From assembly GCA_002007465.1 (NCBI GenBank), contig LNAC01000003.1, positions 13,727,600-13,791,599 of the forward strand: a DNA stretch of 64,000 bases, read 5' to 3'. The notes below the pieces were generated by a model. The model saw only the letters and a program-made list of their open reading frames with translations, had not been told where the DNA came from and ran no database searches. Each line of letters opens with the position of its first letter. The first letter of the stretch is position 1. The DNA comes from Ailurus styani (Eukaryota; Chordata; Mammalia; Carnivora; Ailuridae). A program made the position numbers and the translations under genes. Below, in pieces: positions 23,020-35,463 of the stretch.

Positions 23020-24704
23020 AAACTGTCAGGCATCATGAGTAAAGCAATTTTTGAGAAAGTCAAATTTTATTTGCTATTTCATCTGCTGAAATGACTGTCT
23101 TCATTACTAAAGAAGTCAGTTCTGTACTTTTTTAATAAGACCATTTCCCAAACTAGGTATAACATCTGGAAAGAAATTATTCAAATGATGCTTTCAAGTA
23201 TGTAAATTTATCACCATGAGTTAAAGTTTCATGGATTCTTGTTTGTTGAAGAAAAAATATGGAATCTCACATTTGTACATTTTAGATTATATGATCAAAG
23301 CACTTAAAAAGAAAGCATGTGTTCAAACATTTAAGAAAATACTAGTCTAGAAAATGCATCTATCAAAAAGCCTGTGATTACTTTTTTTCTAGCTTGTTTA
23401 TTTCATTTTTGCCTTTTTAAAAATTTTTGTAGAATATAGACTAAAGCATTCCTGGGGTTTATAAACCTATCTGGAATGGAAATGCTTCAGGATATTTCTT
23501 CAAATTTAACATAATGTTCTTTTAGTTCACTCAAAGATTTGTAGGCAGTAGAAGATTCTGATTTAAAAAAAGTATATATAAAAGTCTGTCACCTGATGTT
23601 GGCAATAACAGAAACCAATAATGCTGATTTTTAAATATTGAATTTACAAGAAAATGAATTAAAAATATGAAACTGTAACTATGCTTTAAGTTTAATTCAT
23701 TTGTATTTATTTAGACAGGTGCAACCACTGACATAAAAATGAAAGGCAGATTCATATGTTATTGAAGTAAAAAGCATGAACTTATAGCTATACTGAAGAT
23801 ATATGAAAGATCCAGTCACTTTAAACATTATATTATTTTCCAACAACACATCTACCACCAATATCAAGAAAGTCTAGAAAATGACACAGATGGATAAGAT
23901 GTATAATATTTATGTAAGCTTGTGTTCTTAATATATCCTTTCTGTGAAACCTGAAAAAAAGAACTAAAATGATGAAACGTATAAGCTAAGTTTTTTTTCC
24001 CTCACACTTTATTATATAGAAACAGTAGGATACTTGATACGTTGGAAATCCAATTTTCTTGGGAAAACGAAAGCACATATATCCTTCTTAAAGTGCTTGC
24101 TTTTTTGTCAGAGGAATAAAATAAATCAATTCTAACCAACAAAATGTACAGTAGTGGTCAGAATTTGTCTTAGATAGAGATCATGATTTGGAGGGAAATA
24201 AAAAAAAAAACAAGGAAGAAACAAAGGAGAGTGAAGAAAATGGAGAGACATATAGACACAGACAGAGACAGAGAGAAATGGAGAGATGGAAAGAAGTCTC
24301 TAGGTGAGGTTAATATTGGCATGAAAACAAAATTATTGAAAAATTTGATTCAACCCAGGAATTTGGATCCTTGGATAATTCATGGTCTTAGATGAAAACT
24401 GGTTTTATTAATGATTCAGATATTTGGTGCTCACAGATTAGATTAAAAGTCTGTTAATCTATCATCTGGTTAAAAATGTAGGGATTCAATACCAATTTAT
24501 TTGTTGAATAGTAATAAAACAGAAGCTACAATCCTGATTTGTAAGACACTTACAGTATAGTTGCAGAGGGAAAAATGATTAAAACATATATAATACCTAG
24601 ATCATAAATTATCAAAATATATCATCATTTGCAATTTTCTGAGGTTCCGGGAAGAGTGTAGATAAGAGCAGGATCAACATAGTTTGGGACATATAATCAA
24701 TTTA
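23020..24704. other. Unassigned AT-rich sequence
   Basis: The purine-rich frame at 24183-24395 (Lys/Arg-rich) comes from a simple A/G-rich patch and is not considered a gene. No repeat recognised. Confidence 0.45.
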
Positions 24705-25140
24705 GTAATGACTCCAAACATATCCAGGTCCTAATCCCTGGAACCTGTGAATGTTACTTTATATGGTAAAAGGGACTTTGCAGATTAATTAAATTAAACA
24801 TATTATAATGGATGGATTATGTGAATTATCCTTGTTGGCTTTAAATATGATCACACTATGAGGGAGTAGAGGAAGATATGACTACAGTAGAAGAACGTGA
24901 AGATGAAAGTGGGGGAAAATGTGAGGAGAGTCAATGAACCAAGAAATGAGGACAGCCTCCAGAAACTGAAAAGCAAAAAGACTGGTTGTCCCTACTTCCA
25001 GAGTACCGCTCTGCCAAAACCTTGATTTTGATCCTATGACACTGATTTTGGACTTCTGACCTCAGAATGTTAGAGAATAAATATGTGTTATTTTAGGCTA
25101 CTAAGTCTGTGTAACAACAGCCATGGGAAACTAATACAGG
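24705..25140 (+). mobile_element. MaLR-type LTR, sense
   Basis: aggtcctaatccctggaacc, gggactttgcagattaatta, acagcctccagaaactgaaa, cttgattttgatcctatgac, ttggacttctgacctcagaa and the end ccatgggaaactaatacag. The ending 'gaaactaatacag' is typical of MLT1-like LTRs. Confidence 0.7.
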
Positions 25141-25275
25141 TGCAATCCTGAATTCATATTTTTATGAAGTTTTCTGCAAGCATGAAAACTGGTTTGTGGA
25201 GTATAGATTATAAATAAGTAATCTCATAAATAAATCAGATGATTTCAGACAGTATTAACTCTCATGCAAAAAAAA

Positions 25276-25326
25276 GGTAGAATAATGTCAAAAAATATTA
25301 AATAAAAAAAGATGGTAGAATAATGT
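25276..25326. repeat. 13-bp direct repeat around an A-rich 25-mer
   Basis: ggtagaataatgt lies at 25276-25288 and 25314-25326, with an A-rich insert between. It could be a target duplication around a tail-only insertion, or a local duplication. Confidence 0.8.
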
Positions 25327-25469
25327 AAGAGAGAATAACTTTCCAGAAAGTGGAAAGACAGGCTACATCCTAAAAGAAAATATTTCCAAATCATGTATTC
25401 AATAAAGGACTTCTCTGGAATCTATAAGAATTTATCCCAGAGTATGAGTACAAAAAAACCACAGTTTTA

Positions 25470-26265
25470 AAATGTACAAAACACATGAACAGACACATTA
25501 TCAAAGAACATGAGGGTGGCAAATGAGCACAACAAGATGTTCAACATTAACAGTGTTTGGGAAATGCAGATTACAACGCCGATGAGATATCAGATGCATA
25601 TCAGGGTAACTTAAAAAAAATACTGACAACACCAAATAGTGGTAAGAATGCAGAGCAACTGAAACCCTCATACGTTACTTGTGGGAATGCCAAGTGGTAA
25701 ATCTACTCTGAAAAACTGTTAGGCAGTTTATTATAAATTTAAACATACGGCTACTATGTAATCCAGCTATCCCCATTTGGAAATTTATGTTAGGAAAATG
25801 AAATTTTTTATTCATTCAAATACCTGAACAAAAATATTTATAATGGTTCAGTTCAAATTTGCAAAAAAAACCTGGAAATACCTCAAACGTCCTTTAAAAA
25901 GTAGGATAAAAGTAGTGATATATCCATGTAATGGATATTACTCATAAATACAAAAGAAATATATTGATACAAATAAGAACTTGGATGAATATCAAAGATA
26001 TTATGCTAAACGAAAGAAACGTTACATTCTATTTGGTTCATTTATATGAAATCGTAGAGATCGATCTGTAATGATGGAGATCAGTGAATGCCCATGGTCT
26101 GCAGTGGGTTGAGTGTGTGACTATAAGAGAGTAGCACAAGGGAGTACTTTTGGAATTTTGGAACATTAGGGTATTCTGATTATAGGTATGAGTACACTTA
26201 TATAAACATGAATTAAATCCATAGAATTTAAACCAAAAGAAAATATTAGTCAATTTTATTGTAAG
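25470..26265 (+). mobile_element. L1M 3' end, sense
   Basis: aatgagcacaacaagatgtt, tgcagattacaacgccgatg, agcaactgaaaccctcatac, gggaatgccaagtggtaaat, atggttcagttcaaatttgc, ttggatgaatatcaaagata and tattctgattataggtatga. ORF2 tail and 3' UTR in the usual order, with many disruptions. Confidence 0.7.
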
Positions 26266-26349
26266 TTGATTTAAATTTATTTTTAAAACAAAATTAAAAA
26301 ATGCTGTTGTGACTTTTCTTTTATCCATTAGAAAATCATAAAAGAATAA

Positions 26350-26610
26350 CAATGGTAGGAATAAGGCAGAAGAAAACTAGACTGATCAAGGAAAGGATTC
26401 TAAGGATCTGAAATCTGATCAGAAACTTGGACGGCAAGAGGAATGAACTAATGAGGCTCTAGAACAGATGAGTCCTAGACATAGTGGAAGGTATATGCAG
26501 AGTTAAGGCAGGGATGACAGTTGTGTATCTGTATGAGAGAAAAGGCTAACGTGGGTCACATAGTGGGGATGGGAAAAAGGGTGGCACTAGAATGAGGTTA
26601 GAGAAAGATT
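26350..26610 (+). mobile_element. Possible L2-like remnant
   Basis: A purine-rich run (gtaggaataaggcagaagaa, aggaatgaactaatgaggct, gatgggaaaaagggtggcac) resembles the L2 interior. Weak. Confidence 0.35.
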
Positions 26611-26679
26611 AGTTAAGAAATTCTTCACTAAACAGGCACATCTTGAGTAATCAGAGAAACTGAGTAGTGTAATAAAAAA

Positions 26680-27655
26680 TCTTTTTTAGAAAAGGGGCCA
26701 AAGACCTTAACAGGCATTTTACCAAAGACGATATGCATATAGAAAGTAAGCATATAAAAAGAGACACCACTTTTTATGTCATCAGAGAAATGTAAATTAA
26801 AACAATGAGATATCACTACCCACCTATTAGAATGGCCCAAATCAGGAATATTGACAACACCGAAAGTTGACAAGGTAGTGGATCAACAAATTCTCATTCA
26901 TTGCTGGTGGGAATGCAAAATGGTACAGCCACTTTTAAAGAAAGTTTAGTGGTTTATTACAAAACTGCACATATTCATACCATACAATTCCAGCAGTGGT
27001 ACTCCTTGGTATTGACCTAAAGGAGTTGAAAACTAATGTCCATATAAAAAGCCCACACACAGATATTTACAGCAGCTTTATTCATCGCTGACACAACTTT
27101 GAAGCAACCAAGATTTCCTTCAGGAAGTAAATGGACATATAAACTATGGGTACATTCAGACCATAGTATATTAATCAGTGCTAGAAAGAAATGAGCTATT
27201 ACACAGTAAAAAAAGAGGAAAATTAAGTGCATGTTACTAATAAAAGAAACCAATTTGAAAAGTTATGATTTCAACTATATGACATCTTCAAAAAGGCAAA
27301 ACTATGGAGACAGTAAAATCATCATTGATTGCTAGGAGTTCAGATGCAAAGGACAGTTGGATAGGCAGACAATAGAAAATTTAGGGGTGCAGTAAAAATA
27401 TTCTAGACTGATGGTACGTGGTATTATATATTTATCCGAATCCAGAGAATGTACAATACCAAGAATGAAGCCTAATGTAAATTATGGACTTTGGGGAATT
27501 ATGATGTGTTGATGTAGGTTCATCAACTGAAGTAAATGTACCACTCATGGGGGATATTGATAATGGGTAGACCATTGCATGTGTGGAGGCAGAGTATATA
27601 TGGGAAATTGCTATACCTTCTCCTTAATTTTGCTGTGAAAGTAAAACTACTCTAA
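26680..27655 (+). mobile_element. L1M 3' end, sense
   Basis: ccaaagaccttaacaggcat, gagatatcactacccaccta, cattgctggtgggaatgcaa, gtggtactccttggtattga, cagcagctttattcatcgct, gatggtacgtggtattatat and the end aaagtaaaactactctaaaa with poly(A). It reaches the L1 3' end. Confidence 0.8.
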
Positions 27656-27831
27656 AAAAAAAAGTCTTTAAATCAATCAATCAATCAGTCAATACATTTT
27701 TAAAAATTAATCTAAAACAAAACAGAAAAAAAACTTTAATAACTCTCTAGACGAAAACTCTTTACTCTGGACTGTTTTAACTCTTCTGCCAAGCTCACTG
27801 ATTTGGCAAGAAATTTACACTCTCTTGAAGG

Positions 27832-27842
<11 letters not shown>

Positions 27843-27864
<22 letters not shown>

Positions 27865-28047
27865 GATTTTATTTATTTCACAGAGGGAGAGAGATCACAA
27901 GGAGGCAGAGAGGCAGGCAGAGAGAGAGAGGGGGAGGCAGGCTCCCCGCTGAGCAGGGAGCCCGATGCGGGCCTCGATCCCAGGACCCTGAGATCATGAC
28001 CTGAGCTGAAAGCAGAGGCTTTAACCCACTGAGCCACCCAGGCGCCC
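27843..28047 (-). mobile_element. Young CAN-SINE, antisense
   Basis: Long poly(T), complete body and head gccacccaggcgccc. A perfect 16-bp target duplication, gaaggcttttcttctt, lies at 27827-27842 and 28048-28063. The minus-strand frame at 27878-28117 is SINE sequence. Confidence 0.97.
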
Positions 28048-28063
28048 GAAGGCTTTTCTTCTT

Positions 28064-29429
28064 ATTCCCTCTCTCTTTCCCTCTCTTTTCTTCCCCTCCC
28101 TCCCTTCTCCCTTTCATTCATTTCTATCTTTGTATTCTATTTTCATATTTTTAAGTATATTTTTATTCATTTCTGAGATGTTACCATAACCAAAATACAA
28201 ATACTTTGAGAGCAAAAGTGTATCTTGCAGCCTCATAATAAGTAGGATAATTTCCGCATGGTAGACTCTTGATTTTAGGTCCGATTTTTGTTTATTTAGT
28301 TCTAAAAATTTTAACAAAATATGTACATTATAAAAAAGAAATGTAAAATAAAGTTTTTTTACAGAGTTTTCTAACATATTAGAAAATACCATTAAGTTTC
28401 TAATACATTCTGTATTTATCTCATTAATACTTTTCCCCCTCCAATATGAGTAAGAAAATTATCAAGATAATTAAAAATAGAAAAAGTGTTCCTATAAAAA
28501 ATGTAAAACAGTCACAGACATATATTTAGACTAGGAAACAGAAGGTTAAGAGCATAACTGATACCTGTTTTCAAGTGTACTAAGCTTGATTATAAGACTC
28601 ATGTTGACCATATTTTTCTGAATTTATAAAGGTCATGACTAGGATAAAATTATCATAAGCTGCTGCAGTAACACTAATTATACATGAGGAAGAAAGAAAT
28701 GTTTAATCATCATGGCAATAAATTACTGAAGCAAGTTATCTTGTGGATTGTAAATGTCTTTTTTTCTTCTTTTAAATTTAATTTTTTTTTATTTTTATCA
28801 CTCAGTTTAATTTCTTATCCTGGAAAAATGAAAAAAATATATTTCTAGATTATATCTATCTTAAAGCAAAAGTTTAGTACAAATTAATCTTGTGAGAATT
28901 ATAGTTCATTTATTAGAGAAAAAAACTGCCTTTAAATTAGAAATATTTTGGGAAGTTAATAAAGATGCTTAACTTTAAAAACATTTAATTTGTAAAATAA
29001 AATGATTTATGTTAAGGTAGCTTTATTAATTAAAGGCAATAATAGTCCTGGGAATGTTTTCTAAGTATATTGAAAGTACTAAAAAATAAAATGATTTTAT
29101 ATTAGTCTCTGCAATTGTAATTTGTAATTGTAATTTTTCTTTCTCTTCTGTATTTTTAATCTTTCCAATGAAACTCATTTTCTATGAGCAAATGGGGAAT
29201 TTTTTTACATCTCAGTTTATCTCAGAGTTTAGCACACAACTAGGTACAGAGAGGATAATTGTATTGGATTGCATGCCTTAAAGTCATAACCATATTCTAA
29301 GTGTTGATCAATAGCAATGTATCAAAAATGTTCAATCATTGTGGTAGGTGAAATATGGTATACAGAAGTATGAAACTATGTTCTCTCTCCAAAAAAAGAA
29401 AAAAAAAAAGATAAATGCTATAGGACATG
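28064..29429. other. Unassigned AT-rich sequence
   Basis: A pyrimidine-rich patch lies at 28060-28120. The remainder has A/T runs. No gene or repeat recognised. Confidence 0.45.
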
Positions 29430-29830
29430 GTTCCTGACATGAAAAGCTCATTTTATGACTTTTGGTCACTGGATGTAAAAGTATATTTTAGATCTTTAAG
29501 GATAGAGAGGTCAGCATCAATTGAGCAGCTGTGGAAGACTTCATTTACTTATTCATCAAGTATTACTCGGATTTTACCTCTTTCGGTTTCTTCTGGCCAG
29601 GGAATTACTGGCATAACACCCCAGCCTGTACAAAGAGGGTTAAGACTACGGCAGCGATGAACACTGCAGGCAGCGTGAATAAACATAAAGGCACAGAGTA
29701 CACGAACACGGTGTGATTTCAGGATGTTCTGGTAGGTGCCGGAGGTCTCAAGGATATATGATTGGCTGGACACAGTGATGCCAGACTTTAGAGAAGTTTG
29801 AGAGACAGACAAGGTAGTAAGGAATGGAAT
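29430..29830 (+). mobile_element. CpG-bearing segment, possibly L2-like
   Basis: Higher GC than its surroundings, with several CpGs near 29570-29750 (tacggcagcgatgaac, gtgccggaggtctc). Phrases such as aaaggcacagagtacacgaa and attactggcataacacc recall L2. A 107-codon minus-strand frame (29549-29872) covers most of it but has no motif I recognise and no splice sites I could defend. Identity unresolved. Confidence 0.3.
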
Positions 29831-30501
29831 AGGAAATGTTATCTCAGACCGAAAAAAAAAAAATTGGATCAATTCTCGTTACACTATGAAAGGTAATGAA
29901 TAACATTTAGATGCTTGAAATCCAGTTCACAGTGTTCAGGATTTTTATTTTAAACTGTGACGTATTAACAGCATTATTTGAAAACATTTTAATTCTTTTC
30001 TGAGAAACATGAAATATGTGGTACAGAACTTTAGGATAGCCTAAAAAGATTTAGTATATGTAGAGCAATATAAAAGACTCGAAGTAATTTCTATTTTCCA
30101 TCAACTGACTATTTATTAAAGATTTTTACCAGCAGAACTGGACTCCTGTTAAGCTTCAAGTTCTTATTTATGGATTTATTTTTCCCCATAGGAAACATTC
30201 ATAAATGAAACATTATCACACAACAGCTATTAATATTTCAGGGATTTTTTTTTTTACTAGATCCTCATTTTGGTCTCTTTCTGAAATCTCTGCTATATAA
30301 CTTATGGGAATATCCTTAAGGAAGCCTGATATCATCCCATTCCATCTCCAATAACCACAGCATCTACCCTTCTAGTTTAAACCTAATATGTGCAAATAAA
30401 ATCTATGTATAAATGAGAAGATTTCTCCCTGCCTAAAAACCACAGCCTATTTGGCCAGAAATCCAGTTCTCCTATTTCATCCATCTAATGCTTCCTTTTA
30501 A
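29831..30501. other. Unassigned sequence
   Basis: No gene, RNA or repeat recognised. Confidence 0.4.
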
Positions 30502-30515
30502 AATCCAAATATGTA

Positions 30516-30705
30516 GGGGGCCTGGGTGGCTCAGTTGGTTGGGGGTGGGACTCTTGATTTTGCTCAGGTCATGATCTCGGTCGGGGTCGGGAGATCGGGC
30601 CCCTAGTTGGGCATCACAATTGGTGGGGAGTCTTCTTGAGATTCTTTCCCTCTGACCCCCCTTCTCTCTCTCTCTTTCTCAAATAAATAAGGAAATCTTT
30701 TAAAA
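30516..30705 (+). mobile_element. Old CAN-SINE, sense
   Basis: gggcctgggtggctcagttg, gactcttgattttgctcagg, tcatgatctcgg, ggagtcttcttgagattctt and the aaataaataagg tail: the older 'gagtctgcttgagattc' type. Target duplication aaatccaaatatgt at 30502-30515, with a one-mismatch copy after the tail. Confidence 0.93.
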
Positions 30706-30895
30706 AAATAAAATGCAAATATGTCATGGATTAGTCATACTCTGAAGCATCATTCATTTCTATCTGAATTTTCAGTTAAGATCTCAGTAGGTATTAATTA
30801 GCATGCCTGAACAAAAACAGATCCAAAAGTAAGTACTGGGTTTATGAGAAGGTTCAGAGAAGAGGAAGATATTCTATAAAAAAAAAAAGAAAACA

Positions 30896-31367
30896 CAGTA
30901 GTCTCCCCCCCAACTCCCCTTATCTATGGTTTCACTTTCTGTGGTTTCAACTACCCACCATCAACTACGGTCTAGAAGTAGATGATCCTCCTTTTGACAT
31001 ATTGTCAAAAGGTTAGTGATAGCCTAATGCTACATCACAGATCCTATCTACATCATTCATCTCACTTCCTCTGATCAGCATTTTATCATCTCATATCATC
31101 ACAGGAAGTGTGAGTATAGTACAGTAAGATATTTTGTGAGTGAGAGACCACTGTCATAAAACTTTTACTATAATATGTTGTTATAATTGTTCTATTTCAG
31201 CATTAGTTATTATTAATCTCTTATGTGCCTAATTTATAAATTAATCTTCATTGTAGGTATACATGCATAGGAAAAAACATAGTGTATATAGGATTCAGTA
31301 CTATCGTGATTTCAGGAACCCACTGGGGATCTCCGAATGTATCCCCACAGATCTGGGGAAACTACTG
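30896..31367. mobile_element. Tigger-like DNA transposon, about 470 bp
   Basis: Starts cagtagtctcccc and ends ggggaaactactg, which are inverted versions of each other. Interior phrases ttatctatggtttcactttc, taggaaaaaacatagtgtat, aggattcagtactatcgtga and aacccactggggatctccga match non-autonomous TcMar-Tigger elements. No transposase frame. Confidence 0.75.
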
Positions 31368-31547
31368 TAGTCTTTTATTGAAAAAGTGAGAATTATCATG
31401 TATTGCATACTTCCTAAATTTGATGAGACATGCTATAGATTCTAACCCAAATGTGTTGTCCTTCGGGTCTCCACAAGAATTTTTTCCCCTCACTTTCTTA
31501 TTTAGTTGATGGTTAATCTGTTACCATTATTACACAATTCTGCTTTG

Positions 31548-31708
31548 TGTGTCTGTTGGTTGGACATCTGATTCTTGGTTTCAGCTTGGGTCCTACATCA
31601 GGCTCTGGGCTCAGCAGGGAGTCTGCTTGGAATTTTCTCTCTCCCATTTCCCTCTCCCCCTCACCTCCTTTATTTTATAATAAATAAATGAGTCTTTAAA
31701 AATAAAAA
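31548..31708 (+). mobile_element. Old CAN-SINE, sense, 5' damaged
   Basis: catctgattcttggtttcag, ctcagcagggagtctgcttg, ctctctcccatttccctctc and the tail ataataaataaatgagtcttt. The head is eroded. Confidence 0.85.
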
Positions 31709-33059
31709 AATTGAATATTTTGGACAGGAATAGATCTCTGCTTCTGAGGCAGAGACCAAAGTGTGGTAGAAGGAATAGGGCAAGTGAGCACATTGACTAG
31801 TACCAGGTTTAACCAATTATAAGCTGGGCTAAATAAGACTGTGGGGTCCTCTGAGCAGCAGAAGGCAAACCCCTATTGATCGGGGACATAGATAAATACT
31901 GACCTGTCCAGACCTGGTACCTGTAAAACATTAGGTAATCTTCAGGTTCATAGGAGTATCAGTGAGGCAGTAGTTAGATGAAGCAAAATGAAGATCTGAG
32001 GAGATAAAGGAATGGTTCGAAATAAGGACCAGGCCACCATTCCAAATGGTTTCTGAATAACTAGAGGTCCCAGGGACCTGTCCATAGTGGTGTGTATTGT
32101 CTGAATGGGGAGGGAAAGGGCAAGTCAATTTAGAGACTCGAAGTAAACCCAGCAGAAAGAATATCACATTATGAGAAAGGAGACAAGGCAGTACTCATTT
32201 TCTTTTTCTTTTTCTTGTTTTCTGATGAGCCTCATAACCTTAGGCAGTTATTTAATATTTACACAGACTCTAGATATTCCACAGTTATGTGGCCAGGGGT
32301 ATTCAGGCCACTGGAGATGCACAGATGAATAAGGCATAGACATAATAATACAGCACATGCCCGAAGGAAGCTCGCTAGACTTGAGGATATTATGAAATCC
32401 CTTTATGTAATTTTGTTAGAGATGCAATAAAAAAATTCTTGGTTACCAGCTTCTATACTTTCGGTTTATTTTGTCTGTGCTGAAAAGCCACCTCAATAAA
32501 TTGGGAAAATTTTTATTTGTCAACAGAGAATCTAAAGAAAGTGTATATATGTATATACGTGTACATGTAAACATATACAAGTATATATGTATGGCCACTG
32601 GATTTTTTCCCCATAGTTCTTATCTTTTCTTTTTTCATAGGGTATTCTCCTTTATAACTAAGCAACATACCAAGGTCATTTCCTAATAGGCACTGTGTTA
32701 CATTATCACGACTGAGAACAACACTTTATTTTAATTTTGAGGTTTTCTTGATTTGGTATTTTCGTCGAAGAGGGAATTATGTTAGGCAAAATTTACAATG
32801 GAACTTAATTTATTCACCTAGATTATATTACAAAAAATTTATACTTTATTTGATTTATAAATAAAACCCGTGACAGTGACCTCCCTTGTCTCCTTTATGC
32901 AATCATTATCAAGATCTATCATTTTTACTTTCTAAATGGATTTTATATCCATCTACTTCCCTTCAAGCTAAGAGACCATTATCCACGTTTCCTTTCTCAT
33001 TTTCCCAAATCTACGCTAAATTCTCATCTGTTCCTCAAAACAGCAAACAGGAGATCTGC
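31709..33059. other. Unassigned; L2-like trace near 32280-32390
   Basis: gagatgcacagatgaataag and acatgcccgaaggaagctcg recall L2. Otherwise nothing recognised. Confidence 0.35.
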
Positions 33060-33960
33060 TCGCAATCCAAATGTGATCATCTCATGCCAGTGCTTCAAAT
33101 TTTTCAGCAGATTCCTTTACCTATTTTTAAATATACACAGATGTACACACCCACACATGCACACAGACACACACACAAACACACAGACACACACAGACAC
33201 ACACCCCATGACCTGTCATCTGTCTCCTGTGTATTTCTCTAACCCTTTCCCCTTCTATCTCTATGGTTTTCTATCCATTCCTACAAAGTACAGTATTCCA
33301 TTTTACTCAGGGTCTTCTCTTAGGCTAATTTCTTCTTGACATGATTTCCTTCCCATTTATCACTAAACAAATTCCTCTTTATTCTGTAAGACTTAGATCA
33401 AGTACCATTACCTTAGGAGGCTTCACTATCATTCCAAACTAGATTAGGTTTCTCTCTCTTCATATAACTTAATTGTTCTCTATATGTTTACTTTATAAAT
33501 TTATCAAAATTGACAGTTTTACATTAATAAGTGAATGAATTCACTATTTCCCTAGGAAGACAGCATCACAAAAAATCATACAAAACAAACCACCATAGCT
33601 AGGCTTTAGTATTTTGGGGGTCTAGGCTCCCTTAGGCAAGGGAGATTTAATATCATTTTATAAATAGCACCAATGCCTAACCTTTAAAACATCATGCTGG
33701 TCTCAGTTCCTGAGGTCTCTGTCTTTTGTAGCATTTCAGTGGATCTACTTACTGGCAAAAGAAATAGAGCCTTTGTGCTTCCACTATAAAACCGGGGTGT
33801 GGCCAGATATCTACTTTTTTTTTTATTAAGTCTCTTGCACAAAATCATATACTTTGTGAGTGCAAGGATTATGCCCAATTACATTCCTAGGCGCTGGTAC
33901 TGTGCCTCCCATAGAGTAAGAATTTGACAAATGTTGTTAGTGGATAAATAGAATTTATTT
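33060..33960 (+). mobile_element. L2, sense, interrupted
   Basis: taagacttagatcaagtacc, accttaggaggcttcactat, ccaaactagattaggtttct and, further on, ttgtgagtgcaaggattatg with tgcctcccatagagtaagaa follow the L2 3'-end order. An impure CA tract lies at 33143-33205. The middle part (33560-33830) is not clearly L2. Confidence 0.5.
33143..33205. repeat. Impure (CA)n tract
   Basis: CA units with ACAG, ACAT and AAC interruptions over about 60 bp. It makes the Thr/His-rich artificial frames. Confidence 0.9.
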
Positions 33961-35234
33961 TTCCAGTGTTGCTTCTGCCTAAACATTTTATGCTACTATC
34001 ATCCCTAGATTCACCTCAGTTAATCCTTAAAATATTTATATACTTACCATTCTTATAGAAATATATTTGCTTCAATGCATGTACTGATTAGAAGTAAGAA
34101 AGTTTATGTATCCAACAGTGCTTTGCACTCCACAGTTCTAACATATTTTGAAACCACTAACAGTTTTTAACTCAATAAGTTCTAATTAGTTTTTTGAAAG
34201 ACAAAAGAGAAATTGAGAGGTAATTGAATTTGTCCAACTTAAGTATTCACCTCGAGAGAGAGAGAGAGAGAGAGAGAGCAAATACCAGAAAGAAAATCAG
34301 AATCAAAACATTGCTTTAAGAGAAAGAAACATGACACCACCATTTTTTTTCATTCAAAACATTTTGTGCCATAAATCTGTTTCTACACAATATGCTCAAC
34401 AGTTCTCATTCCAAACTAAAGCACATTAACTTTTAATCATACATAAAATGTCAGTTCTTAGCCAAAGAACAGAGAGATTCTTTACAAAACTTACCCTTAT
34501 AAATTGAAGGCTGATGTTAGCTCTGCCAAATCCACTAGTAGAATTACTTTAATGAATGTTAACATATAAAAGAAAGAAAGTGCATTTCAAAAATTTGGGA
34601 CAAGAAGCTTCAGTTTGAGTTTTTGCCTCTGTGACTTAAAGAAGAAAGAGCTCAGAGAGACTCTAACATGCATGCTTTTGCAAATGGAAGCATGTACTAA
34701 TATTTAAATGTATATGATAAATTAAGGTAAATAGATTTTACAATATGTTGTAAAGTGTTATTTTTCTTTCCTATCATGTCCACTATTTTGAGTAAGAATC
34801 TTATTAAAAATTGAAAATATTATTTATGCAATGACATTGGAAGTGTACACTTTCTGAATAAAGGTGAAACAACCCTGTTGTTTAGTAAGCTTAGAAGTAG
34901 AGAGGAAGACATTTTGCTTGTATTTAGTGATAGTGTACTACTGATTCTTTTTAAGACTATGCAAATGAGCTTAAAGAATTTTTAAAATGATCAAGAAAAT
35001 TAATTAGACTCATAAATTAATATTCAGGGAAAGTAACCATTTAAGTCAGAATTGTTGTTGTTTTATACAAAATAAAATTGTTTGCAGAGTGTTAATTTTC
35101 TTTTTCAACAATCTTAATTTGTGTGAGGTGCAAATACCACCACAATCATTTTATCATTGTGGGTTCAACATCAGTGCATGAATAAACGCTAGTATTCTCT
35201 TTGCCCAAATTGTTCTTTTCTTTCTTATATTCTT
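33961..35234. other. Unassigned; (GA)n at 34254-34278
   Basis: One (GA)n tract. No gene or repeat family recognised in the rest. Confidence 0.45.
34254..34278. repeat. (GA)n microsatellite
   Basis: Twelve to thirteen GA units. Not inside a recognisable SINE. Confidence 0.93.
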
Positions 35235-35249
35235 TAAAATTACAGTTCT

Positions 35250-35448
35250 CATGGGGCTCCTGGGTGGCTCAGTGGGTTAAAGCCTCTACCTTTGGCTCAG
35301 GTCATGATCTCAGGGTCCTGGGATCAAGTCCCACATCAGGCTCTCTGCTCAGCAGGGAGCCTGCTTCCTCCTCTCTTTCTGCCTACCTTTCTGCCTACTT
35401 GTAATCTCTCACTCTGCCAAATAAATAAATAAAATCTTTTAAAAAAAT
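35250..35448 (+). mobile_element. Young CAN-SINE, sense
   Basis: Complete copy. A 15-bp target duplication, taaaattacagttct, lies at 35235-35249 and 35449-35463. Confidence 0.97.
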
Positions 35449-35463
35449 TAAAATTACAGTTCT

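Noticed and set aside
24183..24395. Lys/Arg-rich 70-codon frame
   Set aside because: Arises from a purine-rich simple patch. No nuclear-protein motif beyond composition.
32886..33242. 118-codon frame with Thr/His-rich end
   Set aside because: Its distinctive part is the (CA)n tract, and the rest is L2-like. No gene signal.
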